From positions 33,198,225 through 33,262,224 of the forward strand of contig NW_004624741.1 in the NCBI RefSeq assembly GCF_000247695.1: a stretch of DNA of 64,000 nt. Reading direction: 5' to 3'. Made by a program: the position numbers and the translations under genes. The notes under the pieces are model-generated. The model was not told where the DNA came from, did no database searches, and saw only the letters and a list, made by a program, of their open reading frames with translations. This document shows positions 25,548-35,464 of the stretch, piece by piece; position 1 is the first letter of the stretch; each line of letters opens with the position of its first letter. Source of the DNA: Heterocephalus glaber. Taxonomy: Eukaryota; Chordata; Mammalia; Rodentia; Bathyergidae.

Positions 25548-25955
25548 TCAGGTAAAAGGGCTGAAGACCAAGACCAGACCAGGCCACAACAAGCCTTTAT
25601 TAGGGGAATAGATCTGCCAGGCTGTCTCTGAACAAAGGAGAGACAAAACCAATATGGCCGGGGCAGGGAGAGTCTTTTATAGAGACTGGGGTGGGGTTTG
25701 TAGGGGCAGAGGTGGGGTTGAGTGAGGTAGTGACTAGGCAATGGAAGAGCCCATGATGTCACTAGGAGGTAAGAGGTGAGCGAGTATTAGGTTACTTTTG
25801 AGGCAGGAACAGGAGCATACTGGGAAGAAGGGTTTATTCTTTGGTGGGAGCAACCATCTTGGCATGATGTCACACAGGGGAGGGGGCAAGGCACCATAGG
25901 AAGAGGGCAGCTACTATACATAATAGCTGCTGAGGTGGTGGCAGACCTATCACTG
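25548..25955 (-). mobile_element. Solitary endogenous retrovirus LTR
   Basis: Read on the minus strand, the block has a TATA box within 'ctctataaaagactctcc' (about 25670-25687), a poly(A) signal in 'cccctaataaaggcttgttg' (about 25588-25607) 80 bp later, and an end near 'acctgaca'. Spacing of TATA box, signal and GT-rich U5 is that of a retroviral LTR. GC content is clearly above its surroundings. No internal retroviral sequence adjoins it, so it is a solo LTR. The exact 5' edge and the target-site duplication were not determined. It is absent from the paralogous block at 15.5-16.3 kb. Confidence 0.8.
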
Positions 25956-26280
25956 ATATGCATGGATAAAATTCAGTTCACTTTGCATTATACTTATGCT
26001 AGTAATTAATTTACTAACACGAGACCATAATCACTTAATTTTGCCTTTTATCCCACATTCTTCTCATGAATTTATCTACTCTTTATCAGTAAGTGACTTT
26101 CATATCCCCATATTTGCTTTAACAAAGGAGAAACTGTTGTATATAATCCATAGCTTCTCACAAGCATATCACTAAGTCATATTGTTTACATCTACAAAAT
26201 TGACTATTTCTTCATGTTTCTGTTCAGTGAGCCACATAATAAAGTTGATCCAGAATAGTCCATCCAAAATTAACCTATTA

Positions 26281-26368
26281 GGGCCAGGGATTTAGCTCAG
26301 TGGTTTCGCTGCCTGCTGCACAAGCACAAGGACCCAAGTTCTATCCCCAGTACCAAAAAATATAATAA
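26281..26368 (+). mobile_element. ID-type SINE
   Basis: 'gggccagggatttagctcag', then 'caagttctatccccagtacc' and an adenine-rich tail ending in (ATA)n. Box A is intact and box B has one or two changes. Confidence 0.9.
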
Positions 26369-26369
26369 T

Positions 26370-28320
26370 AATATCCATTTTCACTGAAATTCTGTAAATA
26401 ATAGTAGATTATCCAATATATTTTTTAAAATGTAATATCCGTTTATTTCTCTCCCTAAGTTATTATTGTTTCTATTTAAATAGTTACACATATGTGAAAA
26501 TAAATCTCACTGAAAAATGTGAATTTGACTAACATTTGGTGTCATCACTTAAACTTTAAGTATATTTTAAAACATTTTCTGAATGATCATTTCACTTTCA
26601 AGTAGATCAATAGATAGGAAATTTCTACCCCTCCAAAACCTAAGTATCACTTGCCTCCATCTCTCAGCAATAGCCAAAAAAGATTTTATATCATATTAAT
26701 ACATTTATTTATCTAAAGATTTTTCTACCGAAAATGTCCATCATTAAAAGGCACTTACTTGCTATTGACAAGCTAATGGAATGAAACACCTACTATTTCA
26801 CCTATCATACTGTATCAATTATCAATATGACTTTATTAAAGTTATATATATTTCATAGTGACATTAAAGTTTCTCCTGTTTAATATTTCATCATATAAGT
26901 ATTCCAGAGTCTCTTAATATGATTATTTTTAATTATTAAATTTTGGTCACAGTGCACATAGGTATTGTTGGATCACCTGTGGGTATATTTATCTCTCAAT
27001 TTTTAAAAATTATTGTATTAATTTACACATATTTACACACAAAGTTTTAAAGTTCCAAAGTTAAGATGTATTTTTCCTCTTCAAGATAATATTATCAGAC
27101 CATATTGGATTTACTTATTTTCTAATTGTAGCATATTTCACTGTAGCTTAATTTTGATATTTATTGATTTGTGTCTTTAGTGTGTTCATAAATTTTTTCT
27201 TTTGTGATAACTTTAGAAATTACTTTTGAAGATATTTGCAATTTATAATTATTTAAAATTACTTATAGATTATAGATATTATATATTGGTTGTTATATAT
27301 AATGAAAATGTTTTCATATTTGCTTTACTTTTCACTCAATGTCCTTTGATAAAAAGCAAATTAAATGTCATATTAAACATGTACATTACTCTTCTAATGA
27401 TTTTATAATTGATTATCCCTATTTATCTATCCCTGAGGTCAGGGAGATAGTCTCTGTTAAATTCAAGACTTTACTTTTTAATAACATATTTCAATTCATC
27501 TTTGTAGAAGGTGCCAGGGTTGAGACTATGACAGGGTCCTATTGTTTGGAATTATTGTACCCTTGTCATTGTGGTGTTTCCTGTAGGCAGACAGAGGATT
27601 TTCTTCAGACAGTGCACATTGAGTGAATGTGTGGTGAGTCACTGCATGTAGCCCTTTAGAATCATGACATTCAACACGGTGCTGCAGTTGGTGTCTAGAG
27701 AAGACAGCCTGACTCTCACTGTTACATGCATTAACAGTGCCTTGAGAAGATTCAAGAACTCAAATATCTATACGTGCACCTGGAAGAAGGAAGGTTTTGA
27801 GCAGTTGTTTTGCACTTGAGGCAATCACAAGAGTAATATCTTCAGACCTCATTTCAGTCACCTCAATAGTTTCCACACTGACTGTTTCAGGAGTTGATCT
27901 TACTGCATTTCTCATGGATACCCACATTATACCAAAGAGCTAGTGATTAGAATGAACCATTAGAAAATATATGTATATATGTCAAGCACAAGTACAGTAG
28001 GCCATGTTTGACAATAAATAATGTTTCCATAGAGAGGAGGATATTTCCTTCAAATGTTTCCATAGAGACTCTACAGGAAAAATGCATCATTTATTAAAAA
28101 ATACTATTATCTCACCTAAAATGTATGTGGATTGTGAATTTTAATAAATGAAACCATTAGAATAAAAGTTAAACCAAAAGGACACCATACAAAATATGTC
28201 TGCAGTATGATCCTGATCCAATTTGAGAAATAACCAGAAAAAACTCCTCAGATATAAGATATAAGTACCTTTTAAATTTGGGAAAGTTTATATTTTTATA
28301 AGATACCCAGCAGAGGAATG
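26370..28320. other. Very AT-rich intergenic DNA
   Basis: No recognisable gene or repeat. The stretch 26.4-27.4 kb is especially AT-rich. The sequence 'gtttccatagagag' recurs in 28.02-28.07 kb as a small local repeat. Confidence 0.45.
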
Positions 28321-28325
28321 GTTTA

Positions 28326-28692
28326 AGTGAAATAAATAGGACACACATGTCCAAATACCAAACAGTTTCTCTGGTGTTAGAAACTGAAAGTGTAAATAGG
28401 GATCAAAATGTATAATAGATAATGAGAAATATGAAGAAAAGTTCCAAAAGGGAAGGGGAAGTGAGACAGGTAGGGAAAAGAAAAGAATGGAATGGAATAA
28501 ATGTGAGACCATGAAAAACTGAAAGCAAAGTCTTTGCAAATAGGATGCAAGGAGGGGAGTGGTTGAAGGGAACGCAGGAAAGTGGGGAAAAAATAAGAAC
28601 CAATGTATAGCATGTAAAAGTGCAAATTCCAAATGATGAAAGTCATCATGCTGTATACCTAAAATGCACCAATAAAATTAATGAAAAAAAAT
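28326..28692 (+). mobile_element. LINE-1 3' end fragment
   Basis: Begins with 'gtgaaataaataggacacac' and continues through the same purine-rich 3' UTR as the element at 24.2-24.9 kb, ending 'gcaccaataaaattaatg' plus an adenine run. Only the last ~370 bp of the element are present. Confidence 0.85.
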
Positions 28693-28759
28693 CTAAACAC
28701 TGTTACTACAAACAAGTATTAATAAAGATAAAATTATAAGTAAAGTTAATAATAATTAT

Positions 28760-29372
28760 TTAAAAAGAAATACAATAGACATTTCTCAGAACAGTACCAA
28801 TAGGCAATAAATACATGAAAAAAATATTTAAAATCTCTTACCTTTAGAGAAACATAAATTAAAAATAACAGTGAGATTCTCTCTTACTCCAGAAAGAATA
28901 TCAATCATGTCAAATAATTACAGTCTTGTGAGACTATGAGAACAAAGAATCCTCTATATGTGCTATATATACAACAGGATACTACTCAGTCATAAATAAG
29001 GACAAATTTATTTGTAGAAAAATTCATACAACTTAAGACAAAATTTATTTAAATAAATCAAACACACAAGTGTAAATGCCATGGCTTCTCTAATATGAAA
29101 AACCCAAAGTGTGAATAAAGACCTAAATAAGTGGGAGGGGTAGGGGAAAGGAAAGAAGGGAAAGGAAAAAATGTGAAAAAAGGAAAAATGCAAATAAACT
29201 CTTTGTAAATAGGGAGGGGTGGAGGGGTTGAAGGGAGGGCAGGGGAAGGGGGAAAAAATAAGAACCAAGATACATCATGTAAAGGTACAAGATCTCAGTG
29301 ATGAGTGTAATGGTATTGTATACCTAAAATGTACCAATAAACTTACTGAAAATAAAATAAAATAAAATAAAT
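28760..29372 (+). mobile_element. LINE-1 3' end fragment with ORF2 tail
   Basis: Decayed ORF2 end ('catttctcagaacag', 'aataaatacatgaaa', 'gagattctctcttactcc', 'atactactcagtcataaa') then the purine-rich 3' UTR and 'tgtaccaataaac' with an (AATAA)n tail. It lies about 70 bp after the preceding LINE-1 fragment in the same orientation, as an independent insertion with more of the 5' side. Confidence 0.85.
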
Positions 29373-29579
29373 GATCAAAAATAGGAAATAGGAAAATAGA
29401 TCTTTGGCAAATGAAAAGGGTACCAACAGACAGAGGGAGGAGGAAGAGAGTAGAAAAGTGGAAATTAAAAATAACTAAAATGTGTTAAATACATTTACTA
29501 ACTCTCCATTATGAATATTATCATTGTGTACTGTAAACATGTACTAATGAAATTTTTTTATAAAACTTTTTTAAATCTT

Positions 29580-29645
29580 ACACAAAGAAGGAAAGAAAGA
29601 TGGAACAAAGAAAAAAGAAAGGAAGGAATGAAGGAAGACAAGCAA
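29580..29645. repeat. GAAA/GGAA-rich low-complexity tract
   Basis: Purine-rich 'aaagaaggaaagaaagatgg' and similar, an imperfect microsatellite. Confidence 0.7.
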
Positions 29646-29659
29646 AAGCATGAGAAGCA

Positions 29660-30100
29660 TTGGTACATTGCTATCACCAGACTTGGGATTTTATTTGGGT
29701 TTCCCTGCATCTTGGGAGGGGAGGCTGCCCCCTGGGGCCATCTTGCTTTTGGGATCCCGAATCACACCACCACATGGCTTGTAGACATTGGGTCTCCATG
29801 GTCCTCCCTGGCCTGGAACAGTCTCTACTGCCTGGCTTGTCTGCCCCATCTGAGGCAGCCTTAGGGAATACCAGCTGTATATATCCCATAGAGCATCCTC
29901 TATCAGGATTTTCTTGGTGCTATTATCATACAGAACTGGGATTATGCTTGTTGTAGGAAGAATATCAAAGAAGGAAATAACTTTCTTACCACACCAAATA
30001 AAGGGGTACATTTCAGCCATTTCGTGTCAGTAGCTGTGGTAACTTTCATCCTTTGGTTAATGTAGCATTTACCAGAATTCTCCACTACATACCTGAATTT
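29660..30100. other. GC-richer island of unknown origin
   Basis: The stretch 29690-29870 is much richer in G and C than its neighbours ('ggaggggaggctgccccctg', 'tggtcctccctggcctgg') and has overlapping open frames of about 100 codons on both strands (29511-29864 plus, 29691-30020 minus). I recognise no protein family. A processed pseudogene or an LTR fragment are both possible; the minus frame starting MAEMYPF is the more protein-like one. Confidence 0.3.
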
Positions 30101-30104
30101 GAAA

Positions 30105-32080
30105 TTTAAAAGGCAGTTATTATAAAATATCTCTAAATTCTTGATGTTGTCTGTCATTTTTTCAAACAATTAAGTCGATTATTTTCTTCAGTGAGTCAAA
30201 ATGAATTATTTCAATAATTCAATATGTAAAAGCAATTAATGGAATAAACATGGTAATATAATTATTTTTTTACTGCCTCAGAAGAAAAGCATGTATCACA
30301 ATGACACAAGGGACAATGTTACAACTAACTACATATTTTCCAGCCCTCTGAGGGAGCTCCCATTTTAATTCTCTGATGTTTATATCTCTGTAGACATGAG
30401 AGATATATTAATACCCAGAGTTTGCCAGAGTAAATCTGTAGATTCAGTGGTCAGAGTTTTCTTGGTAATCCTTAAGATTTCTTCAGTCCTGGACATAAAA
30501 TGTCACTTTTGTGGCACACACATTGAAGTCACTTCCACTTTGGTTACAAATCTTAAGTATAATGCTATCATAAAGAATGGGAGATTACTATGAATAATAA
30601 GGCCTCATGTTTGTTAATCTTAAGAAGACATTCTCAGTCAATTAATCAAGAGCTTCTGGTTTTAGGTCAGTTCATTTATCTTTCAGTATCTTCCCACTCA
30701 GTTTGAAAATGTTGTGTCCAGCTGATAAAGATTAATCTAAAGATGAACTAGGTCTCTTATAGTCAGGGAAAACTATTTTCAGTAACAGGAAAAGGAGAGT
30801 TTCTCAGAATTGATTTTATGTGTTGTACCACCACGGGGCAATAGAAAAGTCAGAGTAAATTTATGAAATTTTTTCTTGGTGTTGAAGTCTTTTAGACCAA
30901 GTTTTTATTTGAGTACAAGTCTCATTCCAGCTCATTTGTTCATATAAAATCCATTGGAAATTGGTAAGGTTTATAACAACTTTTTCAGAATAACTCTTGT
31001 TATTGACCTAATAACTGTGCCACATAGACAGAGCCACAGTAATACATTTTCCTAGTATGTTGAAATGTTTATTGAAATAGTCTGAAAAATAATAGAGGTT
31101 TCATATGTGTTCAGCAGGACATGTGCTATTAGAAAGAATGCACCCTGTTGGATGCTCCATGTCTGAATTTGTGTGTGGATCCTGTCCAGGTAGGACCTCA
31201 GAGAGCTGAGTACATAGAGTGGTGCTTCTTCTAGGTAAAGTTGAAAATCCAAACAATCAGAGAACCATTTCTCCTATAGCCTCATGTCTATATCTTCTTT
31301 CACTCTTCTCTTATTTCAAGGCTCCTCCTTTTATATCCTTACTGCTTTTCCTTCCCTATCTACTCTAAGACTGTTTCATCATAAGAGAGAGATAAACTTA
31401 ATTGGAAAATCATAATAAATTACTAACAGCTGAATAAAGTGTCAATAAAAGACCTATAAAAATACTCCAGGAGGCAGTGTGGGCATGGATGCAGATACAG
31501 ATTTAGTTATGTGAATATATCAGATGAAACTCTGAAGCAAATGCTAAAGTGTTAAATGGAAGGCATAGACTAGGTATACTTTAATTCTTTTTTAACCTCT
31601 CAAATTCTATGGTCATTTAATTCTGTATCATGCCTAGAAAAGGTGAATAATACATATTATTAATACTTATATTTACATTTCATCAGTTGTTGTGTCAAGT
31701 CATCTCTACAATCCTTATGCAATTCTTCAGACCATAACAAAGCACTCTTCTGGTTTTTGTCTTCCATTTATATAATTATTTTATGACTTAAAGTTATATT
31801 TCAGTCCTATGTTAATAATTCTAACAAAAGCTGTCTATTAAAAGAGTGATTAATTGCTATTTTTTACACTGGTGATTGTCACATTTTAACAATCATCAAA
31901 ATCACTTGGAGTCTGATAAAACACAAAGTGTGGATATCATCCTAGAATTTTTGATTCAGAGATTGAGGGTGAACCTGGAGAACTTGCAATACTGAGAAAT
32001 TCCAAGGAGAAGGTACTGTTGTTGGATTGCATGATACTTGGAAGAAAAACAGTACTATATTACACCTGACACCAACACAT
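30105..32080. other. Upstream region of the OR at 32.2 kb, nothing recognised
   Basis: AT-rich, no SINE or OR similarity. It should contain the promoter and non-coding exon of the receptor at 32.15 kb, but I could not place either with confidence. Confidence 0.4.
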
Positions 32081-32084
32081 AACA

Positions 32085-32104
32085 ACTTTTGTTTTTCCTT
32101 TCAG
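32085..32104 (+). other. Probable 3' splice acceptor of OR at 32.2 kb
   Basis: A pyrimidine tract 'cttttgtttttcctttcag' lies about 49 bases before ATG 32153. This is the usual position of the acceptor for an OR coding exon. Confidence 0.6.
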
Positions 32105-32152
32105 TTCCATCTGCTATTCAGGAATAATTTTCTTTTTAATACAACAAGGATC

Positions 32153-33102
32153 ATGATGTCACCTGTAAGAAATCAAAGCATCAGGCCCACCTTTATTCTC
32201 CTGGGATTTTCAGAGTACCCAGAACTGCAGGTTCCACTTTTCCTAGTTTTCTTGTCCATTTACACAGTTACTGTGGTGGGAAATGTGGGAATGATCGTAA
32301 TCATCAAGATCAATCCAAAATTCCACACCATCATGTACTTTTTCCTTAGCCACTTGTCCTTTGTAGATTTCTATTTTTCCAGTGTAGTGACACCTAAACT
32401 GTTGGAGAACTTGGTTGTGGAAAATAGAACCATTTCTTTCACTGGTTGTATTATGCAATTTTCTTTTGCTTGTATTTTTGGAGTGGCAGAAATCTTTAGG
32501 TTAACAGAGATGGCCTATGACCATTTTGTCGCCATTTGTAACCCTCTGCTCTATGCCATTACAATGACTCAGAAGCTGTGTACTCTTCTGGTGGTGGGGC
32601 CCTACATGTGGGGCATAGTGTGCCCCCTGATACTGACATATTTTCTTCTTTCACTATTTTACCATGATTCTAACATCATAAATAACTTCATCTGTGACCA
32701 TTCAGTAATTGTTTCTGTCTCCTGCTCAGACCCTTATATCACTCAGATGCTATCTTTTATCATTGTTGTGTTTGATGAGGCAAGCAGCCTGATGATTATT
32801 CTTACGTCTTACACACTCATTTCCATTACTGTTATGAAGATGACTTCAGCAACAGGGCATTGGAAAACCTTCTCCACCTGCGCTCCCCCCTGACAGCCAT
32901 CACCATCTTCCATGGCACCATCCTGCTCCTCTTCTGTGCTCCTAATGCTACAACTTCTTGGGTGATAGTAAAAGTGGCTTCCGTGTTTTACAGGGTAGTG
33001 ATTGCCATGCCGATTCCATTGATCTATAGTCTTAGGAACAAAGATGTAAAAGATGCACTCAGAAAATTCGTTTTCATAAAATCTCTTTGTCATGTGACCT
33101 AA
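32153..33102 (+). pseudogene. Nearly intact OR5D-like receptor, one frameshift
   Basis: Class II olfactory receptor starting MMSPVRNQS at ATG 32153 (or 32156); NQS is a plausible N-glycosylation site. It shows LLGFSEYPELQVPLF, GNVGMI (TM1), LSHLSFVDF (TM2), MAYDHFVAICNPLLY (TM3 end), NIINNFICDHS (loop 2), KTFSTCA (TM6) and [16 protein letters not shown] (TM7 and tail), ending at TAA 33100-33102. The only break is one missing base in a C run at 32885-32890, between FSTCA and LTAI; on either side the protein is colinear with the family. Mild oddities are HTIMYFF for the usual HTPMYFF and TEMAYDHF before loop 2. Length (about 316 codons after frame repair in the alignment) is normal. It could be a functional gene if the missing base is a sequence error. 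Confidence 0.9.
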
Positions 33103-33312
33103 TATCTCAGACTTATTATTTTATCTTTGAAAAATTGATTTACTATACTACAAACATATCGCCCAACTATTACAGTGCAACACATGATTTAAATCATTTA
33201 ATCAATAGGCATTTCATTAATATGTCTGCAGGAGCATATTTTATGATAAGTTTTGCATACAATAGTTAAGAAAATAGTTTTAAAACACATGTAAAACAGA
33301 AATTTTAAGACT

Positions 33313-34007
33313 TTAAATCTTAAACTGTTTGTTGTAATATTTTTCTCTTTCATGAAGAGCTTTTGATAAACCAATGAAGGATAACCAGGGGAAGGCAGGT
33401 GCCAGAGACTCCTGCAGTAAGTCTCTAGTCCCCTCTGCATACTTTGCAGAGTCAAAATCCTCTCTGTGCCTAGCAGCTTGCTGTATTGCCTTTTGATACT
33501 GGGTGACAGTGCTGCTCAATTGCAATGTCTCCATCAGCAAGGCAGGCTCCAGCAGCTCCTGGGGTGGAGGACAGAGTTCCTCCTCCTGCACATGAGGGGC
33601 ACTAGAAGCATCCTCTGAGATCAGCACTTCCCCTGCAAGGAGCATGTTTGCTATGCATGGAATGCAGCAAGTTTGGTGGATGTTTTAGAAGTTATCAAGC
33701 TAGGTTGCAAAGGTGCCAGAATGGAGCACACCAGAGTCCCAGAATGGAGCACACCAGAGCCCAAGTTGTCTCTGGTGAAATAGTTTTTCCTCTCTGTTGA
33801 GCAGCATGGAAGTTTTCTATCACATGCTGCCAAACCTATAAATCTAAGGTTTCTGGTTTCTGCCCACCAGGATCCCAAATTGTATTCCCAAACATCTTTT
33901 ACCATTTTTTCAATGCTGTGGACTGACCCAGTATAATATGCTTGTTTAAAAAGAGCATGGAGCACATGGATGTAACTTTGTTGCTTGACTGAAAAAGATT
34001 GCTCCAT
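33313..34007 (-). pseudogene. gag: gag remnant of class II ERV
   Basis: Two minus-strand open blocks (33651-34007 and 33313-33645). The first starts with a charged segment ending VLHALFKQ, followed by a helix-like SIEKMVKDVWEY, typical of the matrix-domain start of class II Gag. In a neighbouring frame the TLDL..W pattern of that domain follows, so at least one frameshift is present. The second block is rich in proline, glutamate and glutamine (EEELCPPPQELLEP), as in the linker between matrix and capsid. A 23-bp tandem duplication (33716-33761) further disrupts it. No capsid or nucleocapsid motif was seen. Not functional. Confidence 0.6.
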
Positions 34008-34012
34008 ATTCT

Positions 34013-34022
34013 TTTCTCTTTC

Positions 34023-34081
<59 letters not shown>

Positions 34082-34116
34082 ATCTTTTCTCTTTCTTTTC
34101 TTTTCTTCCTTTCTCT
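34013..34116. repeat. (CTTT)n microsatellite
   Basis: About 100 bp of CTTT repeat, almost pure for the first 70 bp and then degenerate. It lies between the gag-like start and the primer-binding-site-like sequence of the ERV. Confidence 0.97.
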
Positions 34117-34273
34117 ATTTTATTAAAACCCAGTTAATTATAGCACTTACTTCTTTTCAAGGTTTATGCTCCATGGATGTCCTTTGATGACAGGAGCCAC
34201 TTGGTTGCTGATTTCTTTTCATTCTTTTTCATCCTGTGTAGCTTCACTGAGCAGATGGTTGCTTGTGTGTCAA

Positions 34274-34291
34274 GGCCCATATTGGGTACCA
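34274..34291 (-). other. Decayed tRNA-Lys primer binding site
   Basis: On the minus strand the 18-mer reads TGGTACCCAATATGGGCC. I compare it with the lysine-tRNA type site TGGCGCCCAACGTGGGGC: 13 of 18 bases agree, and four of the five differences are the two CpG pairs turned into TA. It sits directly between the LTR-like and leader regions, as expected. Confidence 0.55.
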
Positions 34292-34909
34292 ATTCCCAGA
34301 GACTCCTGCAGTGAGTCTCTCATCCCCAACTGTCCAGAATGTGACCCAAGTTTGAAGAAAAATTTAAGGCAGAATTAAAGAGAAAGTGTGAACTGGAATG
34401 GGCAATGCTCCTTTGGCAAAATACACTGGCCCATCTCATCCAACGAATTTTATTATTCATCAATCAGGATAAAGGTGCATGTATAGATGTGCAGTATGTG
34501 AAATTGCCATGAAAAATAATGCAGGCAAGCTTTAAAGAGAAGTTAAAGCATTTTCAAATTAGAAGCAAGATAGACAAAATATATGGTTGTAATTACAGCT
34601 TTGTCCTTCAAGATATGAAGGCACTAATTGTGGGTATGAAATTTGGGTATGATTTCTCTGACCTCAGCTATGGGTGTTACCTCATATTAGCCCCACAGCT
34701 TTGTAGGCCATTACTCTGGCCTCAGCTGTGCCCATTAGTAGGGAGGTCATGTTAATCTACACACTACCACAGTGTTCATGAGATGCTTCTGTGAGTCACG
34801 TAACTTCAGTCAGGCTCAATTCATAAAGAAAGCAAACTGAGGTATTTCACTCTTTGCAGCCTGCATTGCTTACAGCATGTTGGGGACACAATCAATATTG
34901 CAGGCTATG

Positions 34910-35365
34910 GCATTTCTATATTTATAATCAGTACAGTCAGTCAATAAATGACAATAAAACATGAAAGGATACTAAGTGTATCACAAAGTGTATCACCCTT
35001 TTTCCCTAGTCAAGAATATTTTAAAGATGTTAGACTGAAGAATTATCTGGGTTTATTGGAATTTTTCAGAACAATTGCATCTTTGAAAACTCTTGGATTG
35101 GGCTGGGTTTGAGAAGACACTGGAATTGCCTAGACAATTTGGGTGCACACATTGCTTAAGCCTTTGTGTTGTTATATCATTTTTATGCACACAAATTTTC
35201 ATTTACTCATTTTGTGCTAAAAATAAATTAACTGAATTAAGACAAATACAAAGGAATATATTATTGTGACTTACAGTCACTAGCAGACTTCACTACACAT
35301 GGGGAAATCCATGTGTCTTGAGATGATTTATACTAATATTCTTCATGTGCATAATAACGATCAAC
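34910..35365. other. Intergenic DNA, nothing recognised
   Basis: AT-rich sequence between the ERV and the next ID SINE. Part may still belong to the LTR. Confidence 0.35.
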
Positions 35366-35367
35366 TT

Positions 35368-35460
35368 GGGGCCGGAGATGTAAGTCAGTGGTTCCGCCGC
35401 TTGCCTTGCAAGGATCTGAGTTCTATCCCCAGTACCAAAAAAAAAAATAAATAAATAAAG
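35368..35460 (+). mobile_element. ID-type SINE, internally shortened
   Basis: 'ggggccggagatgtaagtca' then 'ggttccgccgcttgccttgc', 'gagttctatccccagtacc' and an adenine tail with (AAAT)n. The stretch between the anticodon-like region and box B is about 9 bp shorter than in other copies. Confidence 0.88.
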
Positions 35461-35464
35461 ATCA

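Larger units (their letters stand above)
22080..26290 (+). repeat. Older segmental duplication, copy 2 (with OR at 22.6 kb)
   Basis: Counterpart of 14.0-16.3 kb. The shared flank 'catatggctactatga' lies near 22194. Downstream, 'gatagctgcctttactggat' near 25300 matches 'gacagctgcccttagcgaat' near 15770, and 'cataataaagttgatcc' near 26235 matches the region near 16295. The extra length comes from a LINE-1 (23.45-24.89 kb) and an LTR (25.5-25.95 kb) present only in this copy. Confidence 0.7.
33300..34900 (-). mobile_element. Decayed class II (betaretrovirus-like) ERV, 5' part
   Basis: Order on the minus strand: an LTR-like region (about 34900 down to 34292, with a poly(A) signal AATAAA near 34449), a primer-binding-site-like 18-mer, a leader with a purine repeat, and gag-like reading frames down to about 33300. 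No protease, polymerase or envelope sequence follows, so the 3' portion is deleted. The outer LTR edge is not defined. It lies about 200 bp beyond the OR stop codon. Confidence 0.65.

Noticed and set aside
34013..34116. Array of short repeats as a possible CRISPR
   Set aside because: It is a plain CTTT microsatellite without spacers, in a mammalian genome.
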